Below are positions 46,801 through 58,156 of a stretch of 64,000 nt of DNA, in pieces; the first letter of the stretch is position 1; every line of letters begins with the position of its first letter. The position numbers and the translations under genes are program-made. The notes beneath the pieces were generated by a model. It ran no database searches and was not told the DNA's origin. It saw nothing but the letters and a program-made list of their open reading frames with translations. This DNA is from Lobosporangium transversale (lineage: Eukaryota > Mortierellomycota > Mortierellomycetes > Mortierellales > Mortierellaceae): positions 1 through 64,000 of the forward strand of contig NW_019029001.1 in NCBI RefSeq assembly GCF_002105155.1, read 5' to 3'.

Positions 46801-49800
46801 GGACCAAGTGACAATAGACACTGTCCTGCTCAAGAAGAACATATTGGCTCCGTAACTGATTCGATCGATGGCCCAACTCAATAAGATCATCACGTTGGCT
46901 AGGTTCTAGGTCCTCAAGTGCTGTAAAATCTGCCTGCAATTTATTTAAATCGGAATCGAGAGCGACCAATGAGGCAGCCAGCTTGCGACATCCTGTCATT
47001 GTGGCCGAATCGCGTTCGCGGTCCCCTCTTAAATCTTTGGTCTCCTTCAGTAATCTGTTGACGCTCTGAAGCTTGTTCTGAATAACAGTCGAATCCTGTT
47101 TCAGACTTGAAGTTGCAGACATGGTCGTGACAAGTGCTCCCATCTCTACAAGGCTTACATGCTCACTCTTTTCAAAATTTTCAATGGCCTTGCCAATAGA
47201 AAGCACCATGGTGGCAAAGTCATCGAAAGGCTTTGTGTCGTTCAAACCAAACCCAGTCATGGGTGCTGGGCCTTGAAGTTTAGTTTTGAAATTTTGCAAA
47301 GTTGCTTGACAGGTCAGAGTGAGCTCAAGGAACTCTTTCATTTTTCGGTCACCTTTGATCGCTTCTTGTTTTTGCTCAAAGTAAGTCCTCAGGTTTCGGA
47401 CCACAGAAGTAAGGCCTGCATGTCGGTTCTGGACTGCTTCGCGGACAGTGGGTTGACTCCGTTCATTAGTGATGGATAAGTCCAAAGTGTTGAATTGCTC
47501 TTCCACCTGTATAACAAACACTTCGATCTCTGAATCAGGTTGCCTCATCTCCCACTTGTTGATGGCTGTAGATGCTTGCTCAAGCTCCATCAGGGTAGTG
47601 CGGGCTTCCCAGAGATAATCCAGAACGCGCGCAGCATAAGCACAGTGTTCTGCCTCCTTGGGTAGCAGTTTCTCGACCTTTTCTAGATTGCTCATCACGC
47701 CTTTCATGAGCTTCTGCACGGCCTTGGTCGTTTCTTCAGCTGTCACATCTTGTGTTTCAACCACGCTTTTCATCACAGCCTTGGCTTGCTCATCTAGCTT
47801 TGCAAACCCACTAGAACGGAACATAGTCACCTCTGATTGTTCATCCTTGAGTTCGCCTTCAAGTTCATCAATCTCGGCTTGATAGTACTCAAGGTCAAGG
47901 TCCTGTGAGACGTCTCTTGTTATATACTCTTTGACGGTTGTAGCCCCATTCCATTGGTCATGTGTGACAAAAATAGGGACCTCAATGTTCGCTAACCACT
48001 CCACACTTTCACCAATCCACGCCTCCGAGAGAACAAAAGAATCAAAAAACTTCCTCAGCAGGCGGTCGTTCGCTAGGTTTTGCTGCGCTTTTTCGATAAC
48101 AATGCCCAATCGAGGCAAGCGCACAGTGGTTAGCTCATTATTGAGAGCTGTTAAGTGCTCTGGTGCAGTGTAGTGGTGGACTTTTGGATCCATAAGTGCG
48201 GTCAAAAAATCGACATAGGTCTTGAGCAAGAAACTAATGGATGATAGACTGACATCTTGTTGTTCAAGCACATGTTTTTCACATCGCTCCTGAGGCGTTT
48301 CATGTGAACGCTTCTCTGCAAATGCCTCTAACTGCGCCTCGAATTTTGAGATCTCGCCATTGACGCGACCGATCTCTTGAGAGCAATCAATGATCCATTT
48401 GATCTCCTCTGCTGTATCCTTTCCATTGACAACCTTATTGGTGAGTGAAGTCCAAATTGTTTCGAGTTCCCACCACTTTTTGTCCATTTCGCTAATCTGC
48501 TCTGGGGCCAGATCCGGATTTTCATACTCAAGCAGTTCCTCGCGCACGTCGTGCAGATGTGACATGATGTGTTCTTTGATAGCCTGCTCTTCCTCTACAA
48601 CTTTGATGGTTTCCATAAGTGGCTCCAAGTCCCTGACCCTGTCCAACAGTGATGTCATATCGGGAGATGGAGGGAATGCAGTGTCCTGCTCGCGAACCCA
48701 GGCCGTGAGCTCACCAATGCCTTGGTGGTACTCGGCCAGTTTTTCTCCCAGCTCTCGCTGTCTCTTCTCCTGTTCTTCAGGATCAGCCTTTCCTGTCTCT
48801 GTGTCAGAATGGTCGCGCTCAGAATCGGATAATACCGAGGAAGCTGATAGTATGTCGGCATCATGTCTACTGTGATCTGACGATGGATGGTCCATGCCTA
48901 CACCTGAGCCAGCATTGGCACCAGAACCAAGATCGGCCTCACTACCTTGCTGTTGTTGCAATAACTGAGACTTTTCGCGCTCATGCTGTTCTCTACGAAG
49001 TTTTCGTTGCAGGCGCCTCTCTTCTTCCTCTTCGCGCCTTTTCCGCAGAGCTTCCTCCTCCTCTCTTGCGCGCTCTGCAGCTCGAACAGACCAGCCTTCG
49101 ATTTCCATTCTTTTCAACCGGATGCGCTCAAGCTCTTCCTCCTCTTCCCGCTTCCGACGTGACTCTTCGGCCTGTAATCGGAATCGACGTGCTTGCTCGT
49201 CCTCTCCCGCCAAGGCTAAACGTCCATCCTTAGCCTGTAGCCGCAGCCTGTGGAGTTCTGCAGCCACCGCTGGATCCTGCTCCATCTGGTGTTTAGACAT
49301 GACGATGTAGTATTCGGTCACATAGGTCATAACCGATCGCTCGTCTGGTGTTTCAACATCAACTAAATCTTCTGGTTCCAGTAGCCGAGGGACTTTCATC
49401 TTTTCCAGTCCAACCTCGAATGCCGTTGTCAGTGTCTGACGCCATTCGTCGCTGGTTTCAAATGGCAAAGGAAGGATTGAAGAATAAAATTGGGGAAGGA
49501 ATTCGGGGTCATGACGATGGATCAAGGCTGCAAAGGCGAGTCCTGTCCGCCAAGATCTATGAAAATCTTGGATGGGCGGGATGACATCTGAATAATCTTC
49601 GAGCTGGTATCGGACCCATCGTAGAAGTGCTTGTTTAGCATCAACTTGCTGTGAAGTTCCTTTCTTCTTGCCCTTGGTGCCGTCATCGCCTTCCTGCAAC
49701 CCACGAAACACATGGATGCAATCGAAACATTACCATCAATATTCACCACCGTAGTCAAGTCGGGATGTATTTGAAATTACAATATGAACAATAACAAAAA

Positions 49801-51185
49801 CAATAGAGATATACAAATAGAAGATGGATAGATTAATAGATCAGTCAATCATGCATTTTTTTTTTTCTTCAATGTGCAAACAAAGCTGCACGAGCGGGAC
49901 GGGAAGAAGCACTAATGATCCAATATTCCACCTAGTGATCAAACAGACATTTGCCTCTGGATGGTCAAAGCAAAGCTGGAAGTATTGCATGTGGTTTTTT
50001 TTTTTTTTTTTTTCGCATGCTTTCAACGGACAGGATAGAGGAAAGTGGAAGCGTTGCACATGCAGGAGAGGATAACAACAACACCATAGCAGAAACGCAG
50101 ACGCATCATGACAACAGAAACAATATGCACATGCCAAGAACAGTTATCGTAGTAACTTCAGGCGCACATGCAAGTCTCACTGGCAGATGCGCGTGAGTAG
50201 TATGAAGAGAAACCAGCATACCATATCATGACCACTCTTATGTTCCAACTCAGATGCCCATTTGGCGCATCATGCGCGACTTCTGTGGTTCGCCACTCCC
50301 ATTACTCTACTTCCACAGTCCATTACATTACCATCATTATCTGTAGTAATCCCTAAAATATATAATAACATTGTGAATGGATATAGTGAATCAGCAACTT
50401 ACAAGGATATCTTCCGTGGCAAGAAAGGGGTATAGGTCAGTCATAGTGTTGGCGATTTGCTGGATTTGAAATCGATAGATGATAATCCAGAGTAGACCAA
50501 GGGTCAGCTTGAGTTTGCCATCGACAATGTCTTCAGTACCGATCGACCCCAGGGGCTCATCAGTCCTCTCCTCCAGGAACTTTAGCGCTTTAGAGACATT
50601 GGCTATTTGGTGAATCCGCATGTTGCCTCGCTCGGGTTTGAGTGGTTCTTTTGAGACCTCCTCCAATAATGCTACCAGTCGCTTACCATCCCGCAAGTCA
50701 AGTTCAATTGAAGTCATCGGTGTATAGATGTTGCTGATTGTTGATGTTGTCGTTGCTGATATTGAGGGTGAGATGGATTTAGTTGATGAACTTGTGCCAA
50801 GGTTGGTATTATTACTATTGTTACTTTTATTATTATTAATATTATTATTTGCAGAGGCCGCAGCATTAGCGAGTTGGACATTGACCCATCGCATGAATGA
50901 AGTCTTTTGGGTGTTGAGTTGTCGAACCATGTCGTCACCTGCGTCGAGATGGTGCGGGTGTGAAGAAAGCGATTGCGCAGAGGCGGTGTTATTGAATGAG
51001 ACGCTGCTGCTGAGATTGTTATTATTACCAAACTCGCATGCCGAGCTGCTATTGAGACTACTGCTGCTAAGGTTGTTGGTACTCTGGCTATAAATACTGT
51101 TACTGTGAAGACCACTGCTGCCTGTGTTGTTGTTGGCTCCATGGCTAGCCGACTGGAGCCGTTTGCTCTTGAGGATCCAGGACAT
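37801..51185 (-). CDS. Giant spectraplakin-like cytoskeletal linker, 4,083 aa
   Basis: Six exons: 51185-50403, 49693-46216, 46121-46062, 45960-44389, 44275-38302 and 38185-37801; all introns GT-AG and frame kept (12,252 nt). N-terminal tandem CH pair typical of F-actin binding: CH1 at about 92-242 (QKTSFMRWVN, DLRDGKRLVALLEE, IVDGKLKLTLGLLW) with a 50-residue Asn/Ser insert, and CH2 at about 279-390 (ALLRWVRYQLEDY, FHRSWRTGLAFAALIHRHDP). A charged coiled coil (RREEEEERRLQRKLRREQ) and ~3,000 residues of spectrin-like helical rod follow, including a near-perfect 239-residue repeat. The C-terminus holds a GAR (GAS2-related, microtubule-binding) domain at about 3815-3961, interrupted by a Ser/Gly insert, with YCRILRSRKVMVRIGGGWCE. 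This CH-CH, rod, GAR order is that of animal spectraplakins; EF hands and plakin domain are not seen. Best guess is an actin-microtubule cross-linker. Confidence 0.9.
41600..43320 (-). repeat. 717-bp tandem repeat inside the spectraplakin-like rod, about 2.4 copies
   Basis: The DNA repeats with a 717-bp (239-codon) period: the ATATGGTTTAAGATCG motif recurs near 41599, 42316 and 43033. The unit encodes WSDNQIKGLTQLWDSYGY through GHMETVIERIKLEKEIA. The two full units look identical over hundreds of bases including third codon positions; the outer ends (LKVEFLTW at one side and NHWLALYNNLVRFEKEG at the other) have diverged. Confidence 0.95.
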
Positions 51186-52261
51186 TTATGCTCTGGGTTA
51201 TAAGGAAAAGAAGGGAGGGAAGGAGTGCAGACAGAAAGAGCCTGATGTTGCTTGCTGTGCTCAAATATTCTGTCAATGTGGAGTAAAGAATAAGAGAGAG
51301 AAAGAGTAAGTAAAAAAACAATGATTATGATGAAGTGTGTACAATACTGAGATGATGCAAGACAGCTACATGTTTATTTGAAAGATGTGAGAGACAGGGG
51401 AAAGGTGATGGAAACCAAGGGCAATTGAACGAGACTGGGCCTCCAGACCATGGCATGGATAAGTATAAAATAAAATGGCATTCTTCTGAGCATCGAACTC
51501 GGGGAAATGAATTAAACTTACCTTTATTTTTTTTATTTTTTTTTTTTATTCTTCCTTTTTATTTTATGTCATTCGAAGGAGACACAGCAATGATGGATGC
51601 AATGGTGCATTCAATTGAATAGGTGGGTCTAACAGAGATTGAACCAGGTTAACAGGAAACAAACAAGAAATATTAGAAGAAGAAATGTTAGCAGTGGGAA
51701 AGTAGATAGATTGAGGAGGTCATCCATGGATGGACATAGATATCATAGGGGAAATGTGTAAAATGGGGTTGTTTAAATAATCCTGACACACGAGGTAAAT
51801 GAATAAACTATAACCATATACCAGAGTGGAGTAAAAAAAAAAAAAAAGAAATGAAAAAAAGCTTGACTACGATCAACCTCAAGAAAGAAAGAAAGAGTAA
51901 AGAAGTGAGCCAGTGAAGATTAATAAGACTCTCGCTCCCTTCCTGTCCATTTACTTGCTTGCTTTCGGTACTATGTGAGTTGCACTGTAGACAAACGAAA
52001 GAATGGTATGTACAGGGAAAAAGGTGTGCACTACATTATTCTTGTACCAATTGGTTATGACATACCCCGTAAAAGTGTATGTTGTGTGGTAGAAAGAGTA
52101 TGATACAGAGTTAGAATAAGTGAAATATAGAAGTAACAAATGCAATATGGACAAGAAATAACGATCAGTTCGAAATGAACAATGAACAAATGACGAATGA
52201 ATGTAATTAAATGAATGAGCGTGAAGGGGCGAAGGAGGGCGAAAGGGGGCGAAGGAGGAAG

Positions 52262-52296
<35 letters not shown>

Positions 52297-54058
52297 ATAA
52301 AGGAGAAGAGTTGTATGTGTTTCTTAATGTAAATGAGTCAAGGAGTAAAGTGGGGAAAAAAGACGAGTGTGTGTCTATGCATGGTTGTTTTTTTTTTTTC
52401 CACTCTGTGCCACATCTTTGCACATGCATGCATGTGGCACAGGGCAAAATCATCGAATGCTTGCATCGCCTTCTCGACCGAAACAATAAAAACAGACAAA
52501 AGGACTGCAACATCCATATCAAACATTAAACCTGCCTGGACTACTGATGATCGCTCTCATTTCATTAAAAATCGGAAACATGAACGTGTATTAATACATG
52601 TAAATATATATATATTTATATATATATATATATAATATCTATATATTATGCGTTTGTAACTGCCAGTGTGGAAGATGAGCCCATGCGTTGGATTATTTTT
52701 ATTTATATAATTAGCCATGGTTTCTCCTCTCACACGTTTTCTTGCCATCCTTTTTGTTTCCGTTGAACACAAGATTTCATTAACAACAGTGGTTTGTCGA
52801 CTACAATGCAACGCGTTTCGCGTTTAGATCATTACCAATGCCAATCACAATAAACATGCATATTTATATAACATAATACTCTCTATTCTATGCCCCTATG
52901 TCACTATGCTCCTATGTCACTATGCTCCTTTGTTCCTTTGTTCCTATGCTGCTATGCTCCTTCTGTCTTTTTCTCTCTATCTTCTTTCCTGTCGCTTGCT
53001 GTAACCTGCACCCTACTGTATTTGGTAATGTGCAATTAAGGAATACAATAACGCGACCAAGGCAATCGAGGACTCTGCTCATCTATACGTACAGAGCGTC
53101 ACATATATATCTATGACATGTACACGTACATGTTACTCTAATTGCATTGGGCTGCATTTATGCATAAGACAATGTCTGTTACCCTGTCCAATTCATTTCA
53201 CTTCTGCCAACCAAAGCCCCTTCCTCTTTCTCTCCCTCATCCTTTCATCCCTCTCTTTCTCTCTTTCTCTTCTTCTTCTGATCCGTCCTTCCTTTTCCCT
53301 CCCTTCTATTTCATTGAATTGCTCTCAACAGTCCAATTGATCACTACATCACTTCTGTTCTTTGCTCCTCCACTTTACCTTGACATTTCTTCGATTTCAC
53401 TCAATTGCTGCTTAGCCCATCACCATCGTCTCGTCCCTTCATCCAAGGCATTAGACTGTACTCTCTCAACATCTATACACACACGACCGCCTTTCTTTAC
53501 CCATTATCTCAAAAATACTCTTGACTTCCATTGCACATAAATGTAAGTAATTCACTTCTCCCTTGGCCAGATCATCTGTTCCTAGACTCTGGACATGGCC
53601 ATCCACAACAACATTGTCTACATATAGTATCAGTAGTGGAGAAGCTATTGATCAGAAAATACCCTTCCCCCTTTTCCAAGTTGGGTTAGGCTTTTGAGCA
53701 TTGACTTCATTTTAAAAATATGAGCCCTTTTTGTGTGTTTGTGTACTTCTGATTCTTGAAATACAGTAAAAAGAGTAGAGTCAAGGAGAATAGCATTTCG
53801 AAGAGAAATCAGCTTTTTATCTGGGGGAATAGTTTTTTTTTTTTTTTGTTGGTATACAGGAGCTGGACCCAGACAAGAATCTGAAGGGCCCAGAATGTGG
53901 CTCACAGAGAGAGCGACATGTAAATTTGTATGCATGCATGGCTATTAACCTTCTTCATTCATTTTATTATTTGTTTTTCCTAATCTTTCTCACACTAATG
54001 ATTCGATAGTATCCGGCTTTGTCTTCCCTCGTTTTTATCTGTCTTTAATCTTGCGACT
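51186..54058. other. 2.9-kb divergent intergenic region, no supported gene
   Basis: Upstream of both the spectraplakin-like gene and the gene at 54059. Contains an A-run at about 52266-52293, TA-rich microsatellite at 52603-52637, CTATG-type short repeats at 52890-52950 and a strongly CT-rich stretch at 53215-53540 that looks like a promoter/5' leader for the plus-strand gene. AAATGTAAGTAA at 53538 could be a 5'-UTR splice donor. Confidence 0.5.
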
Positions 54059-54948
54059 ATGAATCCTACCAGGTCCAGTTACGTCGAATACGGTACAGGT
54101 AATTGGGATAAAACTTGTTAAGGGTTTGCTTTAGTATATGGAAGGTCAAGATAAGGCAACATGCAGTATAGATGTTTATTCTGATCATCTTTTTGATTGC
54201 TTATAGGAAACATGTTGAATCTGGATGCTGGTACAATTAAACGTAAAATTGACTCCAACGAATATGACGATGAGATAAATCAGGAAGTTCAGGTATAGGT
54301 TGAAAAATACCCTTGCGGATCATTGGTCCGATCATGATCATCCACTGCATCCTTTATTGACCTAACTTTTTGTTTGTCTCCCCTTTTCTTCTTCCTGTAC
54401 AGCCAAATGGAAAGCGAGCATGCAGTACTCTGAACCAGGTCAAACAATTCTCTCCATTCGGGTCCACATTTAGTCACCAGACTCTCCATTCAACTTCCAA
54501 TGGACAAGCCTGGCCTCAACCTCACACAAGCAACCCACCAGCTTTTTCCAATACTGCAACCTTCAACTCAAGTACAGCCACCCATGCTGATCCCTCAACT
54601 CAGTCGTCTGTGTTTATTGCCCCCTCTTCTATGGATATCGATATGGAATTGACGCCTACCACTGCTCGTGATTCTTCTTCTATACTCCAGAACCCCAATA
54701 CATTTCATAACTCGGCAGCTTCTTCCTTGGTGAACCAAAAGTCCCATCATACCAACAATAACTATAACAATTCTAGCAACACAAATGGCAACACTCAAAA
54801 CGAGTACGTTCCTGTGCATGGACGCTCTATGGAGATTCCTTCATATACTCGTGCGCCATTGAACGAGGTCCGTAAATATAGGGACCAGCGATGGAGCTCT
54901 TGTATTTACGGAACAGACAGTCGCATTGGACAGGGCATGATGATCTAA
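54059..54948 (+). CDS. Hypothetical disordered protein, 223 aa
   Basis: Three exons: 54059-54098, 54207-54292 and 54403-54948, with GTAATT and GTATAG donors and frame kept (672 nt). The protein starts MNPTRSSYVEYGTG and has a short conserved-looking block (LDAGTIKRKIDSNEYDDE, then PNGKRACSTLNQVKQFSPFG). It then becomes Ser/Thr/Asn-rich and disordered, and ends with a second compact block (EVRKYRDQRWSSCIYG, ending GQGMMI). The two blocks at either end with low complexity in between suggest short linear motifs rather than an enzyme. KRK and GKR may be nuclear-import signals. I do not recognise a family. Confidence 0.75.
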
Positions 54949-55667
54949 GTAGAGAGTGAGACAGACATGTGCACGCTCTCCACTCTCTCTTTTTTTTCTC
55001 TCTCTTTTCCATGTCTTCACACATACACGTACAGACCTAATATCCAGCAATTATCGCGTCAACTCAAGGAAATATGAGCATAAGATGAGTAACTAGGAGC
55101 GAGGGTTTTAGGGATGCTATGTAAGGAGATAGAAGGAAGATGGATTGGACTGAATTGGTATTACAGAGTGAAATGACTGTGTCTTTTTTTTTACATCCAA
55201 ACCGTTATCACAAAAAAGGAAAAAGGAAATATAATTTTAATTGTGGGTAATTCTGAGCAGGAGGCAGGGGGTACAGAAAAGAGAAAAAAAATGTGGAGAG
55301 GACTGTTCACATCGCTCATAGCTGTACAGCTTTCAGTTGATACATTCTAAAGGCGGTGTTTTTTTTTTTATATTATTATTGGTTAATTTGTACAACACAA
55401 CCGAGGAAAAAACAGAAGAGGACGTGTTAATAGAATTGGTTTTTGCAAAGAGAGATTTTGCCTTCCCCCACTTCTCATCAAGCCTTGACCAACAGAGCTT
55501 GCCCACACGCAAATAGAAGTAAATAAAAGAAGACAGAAATATAATCTTTATTGATTAAAGAATAAAACAAACTAAACGAAACAATATATGCGATGATGAT
55601 ACAAATGTTTGCTGGCTTTCCCGCTAGCCCAACCTCCAATTCTCAATGATTTCTTTATTTTCCCTTC
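54949..55667. other. Spacer with 3' flanks of two convergent genes; no gene
   Basis: 719 bp with T- and A-rich runs and AATAAA-type signals near 55519 and 55560 on either strand; nothing coding. Confidence 0.5.
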
Positions 55668-57379
55668 CTAGTCAGATCGATAATGCCCCCATGCATCATC
55701 TCGCGCCAGCACCAACTCAGCTGCAAATAGAGCAAGGCTTAAAAAGCTATTTAACCAGCCCCAGATTGCCAACGACGGTTTCAAGTACCCAAAGTATTGC
55801 AAAAGAATGCGAGTATGAGTCATTAACAGCACAGGTTTAGCCATGCTGGCTAAAAATGGCATCATCCCTATACTGACTAGGTCATCATCATCATCATCAT
55901 CACCATAGACATCTGATTTTCTTCTACTGCTTCTGGTATATCCATGGCCATTAGCCGAAGACGATGATCCAGAAAGTCCGTCCTGTCCGATATTCAAACT
56001 TGGAGCAATATGGGACACAGCGACAAGGACACCCATGCGGTAGAGGAGACTTATGAGTACATTGGGCGAAAGCGCACGGACCAAGACTGTCATAAGTTGA
56101 GAGAGATGAACCATTGCTTGGATTGTGATCCGTTCAGCATCCTGTAAGGTCAGGCTGTAGCAACGTAATAAGGTACAATATACATTAAATTTACGATTGT
56201 CAATCTCTCGCTTGAGGACGAGTCACATTTAAAGAATTACCTTCGAAGATAAGGAATAGAGAATGGTCCGAACTGTACCGCGCTGTGAAGAGGCATGACG
56301 GCCTTGACAGGTCCGTTCTCAATAACCTCGTTCCTTGCTGCAATGTACATGCTCATGACCATATAGGCAAACTAAGATAGTGTTGTGAGAAAAAAAAAAA
56401 AAAAAAAAAAAAAAAGATTGAATGAACATGATTCCAAAAAGAAATAAAGACAGCCGTGTAAAGATTGTACTGCATTGCCTTATTACCAGAAAAGCTGTAT
56501 CTGTAATGACGCCTCTTCCAGAGACAAGCGCAATGATGGAAAGGACAATGGTAAGGGTCATGCAACACCCAATGACAGAAGCTGATTTGACGCTTGGTAC
56601 GAGTTCGGGAGAAGAAGCTGCATAGAGATGATAAAGCCCAAATCCAGAAATCACATAAACAGATGCAGATAGCACTAAGAACGCAATCTGATTTCGCAAC
56701 AGTGACAAGGCAACATAAAAAGAACAAGGTTAGTAGCTGACACGGTAGCTCATGTTTTTCAATAGTACATTCAAAGCGGGAGAAAAAAAAGCCTTTGTTT
56801 TACCTGATACCCATCGCTTCTTGCTGCAAGACGACGAATGAGTTGAGAGGACTTTTGGATTATAAGGATAGTGCCAAAGCCCTCGAGAATGGTAAGGACA
56901 GGATCTGAGCCTTTAATAATGGACTCCCAGAACCAATGTGATCCCGATGTACCTTTGGTTGATCTGAACATTGCAAGGAATAAGAGTCCGACGACGATCA
57001 AAGGCTCAAGCATAATACCGCTCTTTATCTAAAGTATAGCAAACAGGAAGGAGAAAAAAAAAAAAAAAAAAAAAAAGTCAAGCACCACCATCACTGTGGA
57101 TAAAACTAAGAGTACAGTAATGGGTTTGTATTTATGCCTTTGTATTTTTAAGGAGTGAGAGAAAAAGCAAAGGGAAGAAAAAGATGACAGTACCGCAACT
57201 CTGATGGATCGCCTGGAGACAATGCGCCGGAAGAACACCATGGCGATATACCATGAGACTAACCAGAGTGAGTATTCAAGTCCACAATCCTTACTGACAT
57301 CGAAAGCCAGGGTGAGTAGGGCTAACAAGGCGAGATAATGTGCTCCACGCCAACTCGTTCTGAGCAACGAGAGTAACAT
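55668..57379 (-). CDS. ICE2: ICE2 family ER membrane protein, 409 aa
   Basis: Polytopic ER protein that in yeast supports cortical ER inheritance and lipid-droplet/ER lipid homeostasis. Five exons: 57379-57194, 57028-56804, 56687-56487, 56371-56241 and 56154-55668 (1,230 nt, frame kept). Shared features with yeast Ice2: an N-terminal hydrophobic start with a conserved GLE (DCGLEYSLWL), LTILEGFGTILIIQ in the second exon, VIGCCMTLTIVLSIIALV followed by GVITDTAFLFAYMV, and the C-terminal ILLQYFGYLKPSLAIWGW then AAELVL. About eight hydrophobic segments. A loop in the last exon carries a seven-Asp tract (GDDDDDDDLVS). The protein is shorter than the yeast one (491 aa). Divergent from CHFR with a 777-bp spacer. 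Confidence 0.93.
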
Positions 57380-58156
57380 GACTTTGTGTTATCGTGTAGC
57401 GTGAGTAGCCTGGCTCGCTGTTCCTGCTCCCGTTTGGTTGTTTTGTTTCCTTGTCTCTCTTGTTAAATTGTCCCTTTTACCCCTCGCCTAACTTTTATTA
57501 CTCTAATAATGTTCTTTATAATGAGTTGTGGGCTGTAAACCGGGAGGAATGAGAGGTATGAATGTAGGTAGATATGGGTATATGTGTATAAAAGGGATGC
57601 GGTAGAACAATGTAAAAGAAGCGTAGTGTGTGAATATGGGTGAATATAATGTAAATGTGTGTGTAAGAGTGAATGAATGTGAAGAGTTGAAGTGTGTGTG
57701 AAATTGGAGTCAAAAGGAATAAACAGATCTCAGCCACATCCTAGACAACAGAGGGATACCGCGACGCGCAAACTCTTGGAGATCTATCAAGTGGAAATCC
57801 TAAAATAATCTTGACTTTGATATGCTCCCAATAGCTCAGTGTCCTTTAGTTCTGGGTCGATGCTTAGGGGTGAATATCTACAATAGATGTGTAATGCAAC
57901 AACTGAGTTCTCTCTTTTCATTGCCACCACATAAAAAAAGCGCTGTCAAAACAAAACATGTTTGGATGAAAGAGTAAAACTTAATTTCAGTGGCAAAACA
58001 TAAAAATTAAAAATGAACACTGACACTGTTGACACCTTTTCTTTCTGTCATCTTTCATCCTTCATTACAACAACAACATCTCATTTTAAAAGAAATTCCA
58101 TCAGTCTCTACAAGAACCCTATTCTTTCGAAAACAAACACTAGAGCAGTCTCAACC
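57380..58156. promoter_or_regulatory. Divergent ICE2/CHFR intergenic region
   Basis: 777 bp between start codons. An in-frame upstream ATG at 58013 would extend CHFR by 48 residues, but that stretch is Thr/Ser-rich and looks like leader sequence; the ATG at 58157 has the context CAACCATGA. Confidence 0.45.

Noticed and set aside
38469-49584. Numerous plus-strand ORFs of 60-160 aa across the giant gene
   Set aside because: They are antisense shadows of a continuous minus-strand coding frame with clear domains; the repeated pair at 42045 and 42762 only mirrors the 717-bp repeat.
53113-53540. Plus-strand ORFs in the CT-rich stretch
   Set aside because: Pyrimidine-rich leader-type sequence upstream of the gene at 54059; the peptides are low-complexity Ser/Pro/Leu.
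58013-58156. Upstream in-frame ATG of CHFR as the main start
   Set aside because: The added 48 residues look like translated leader; the ATG at 58157 is in better context. Kept as an alternative only.
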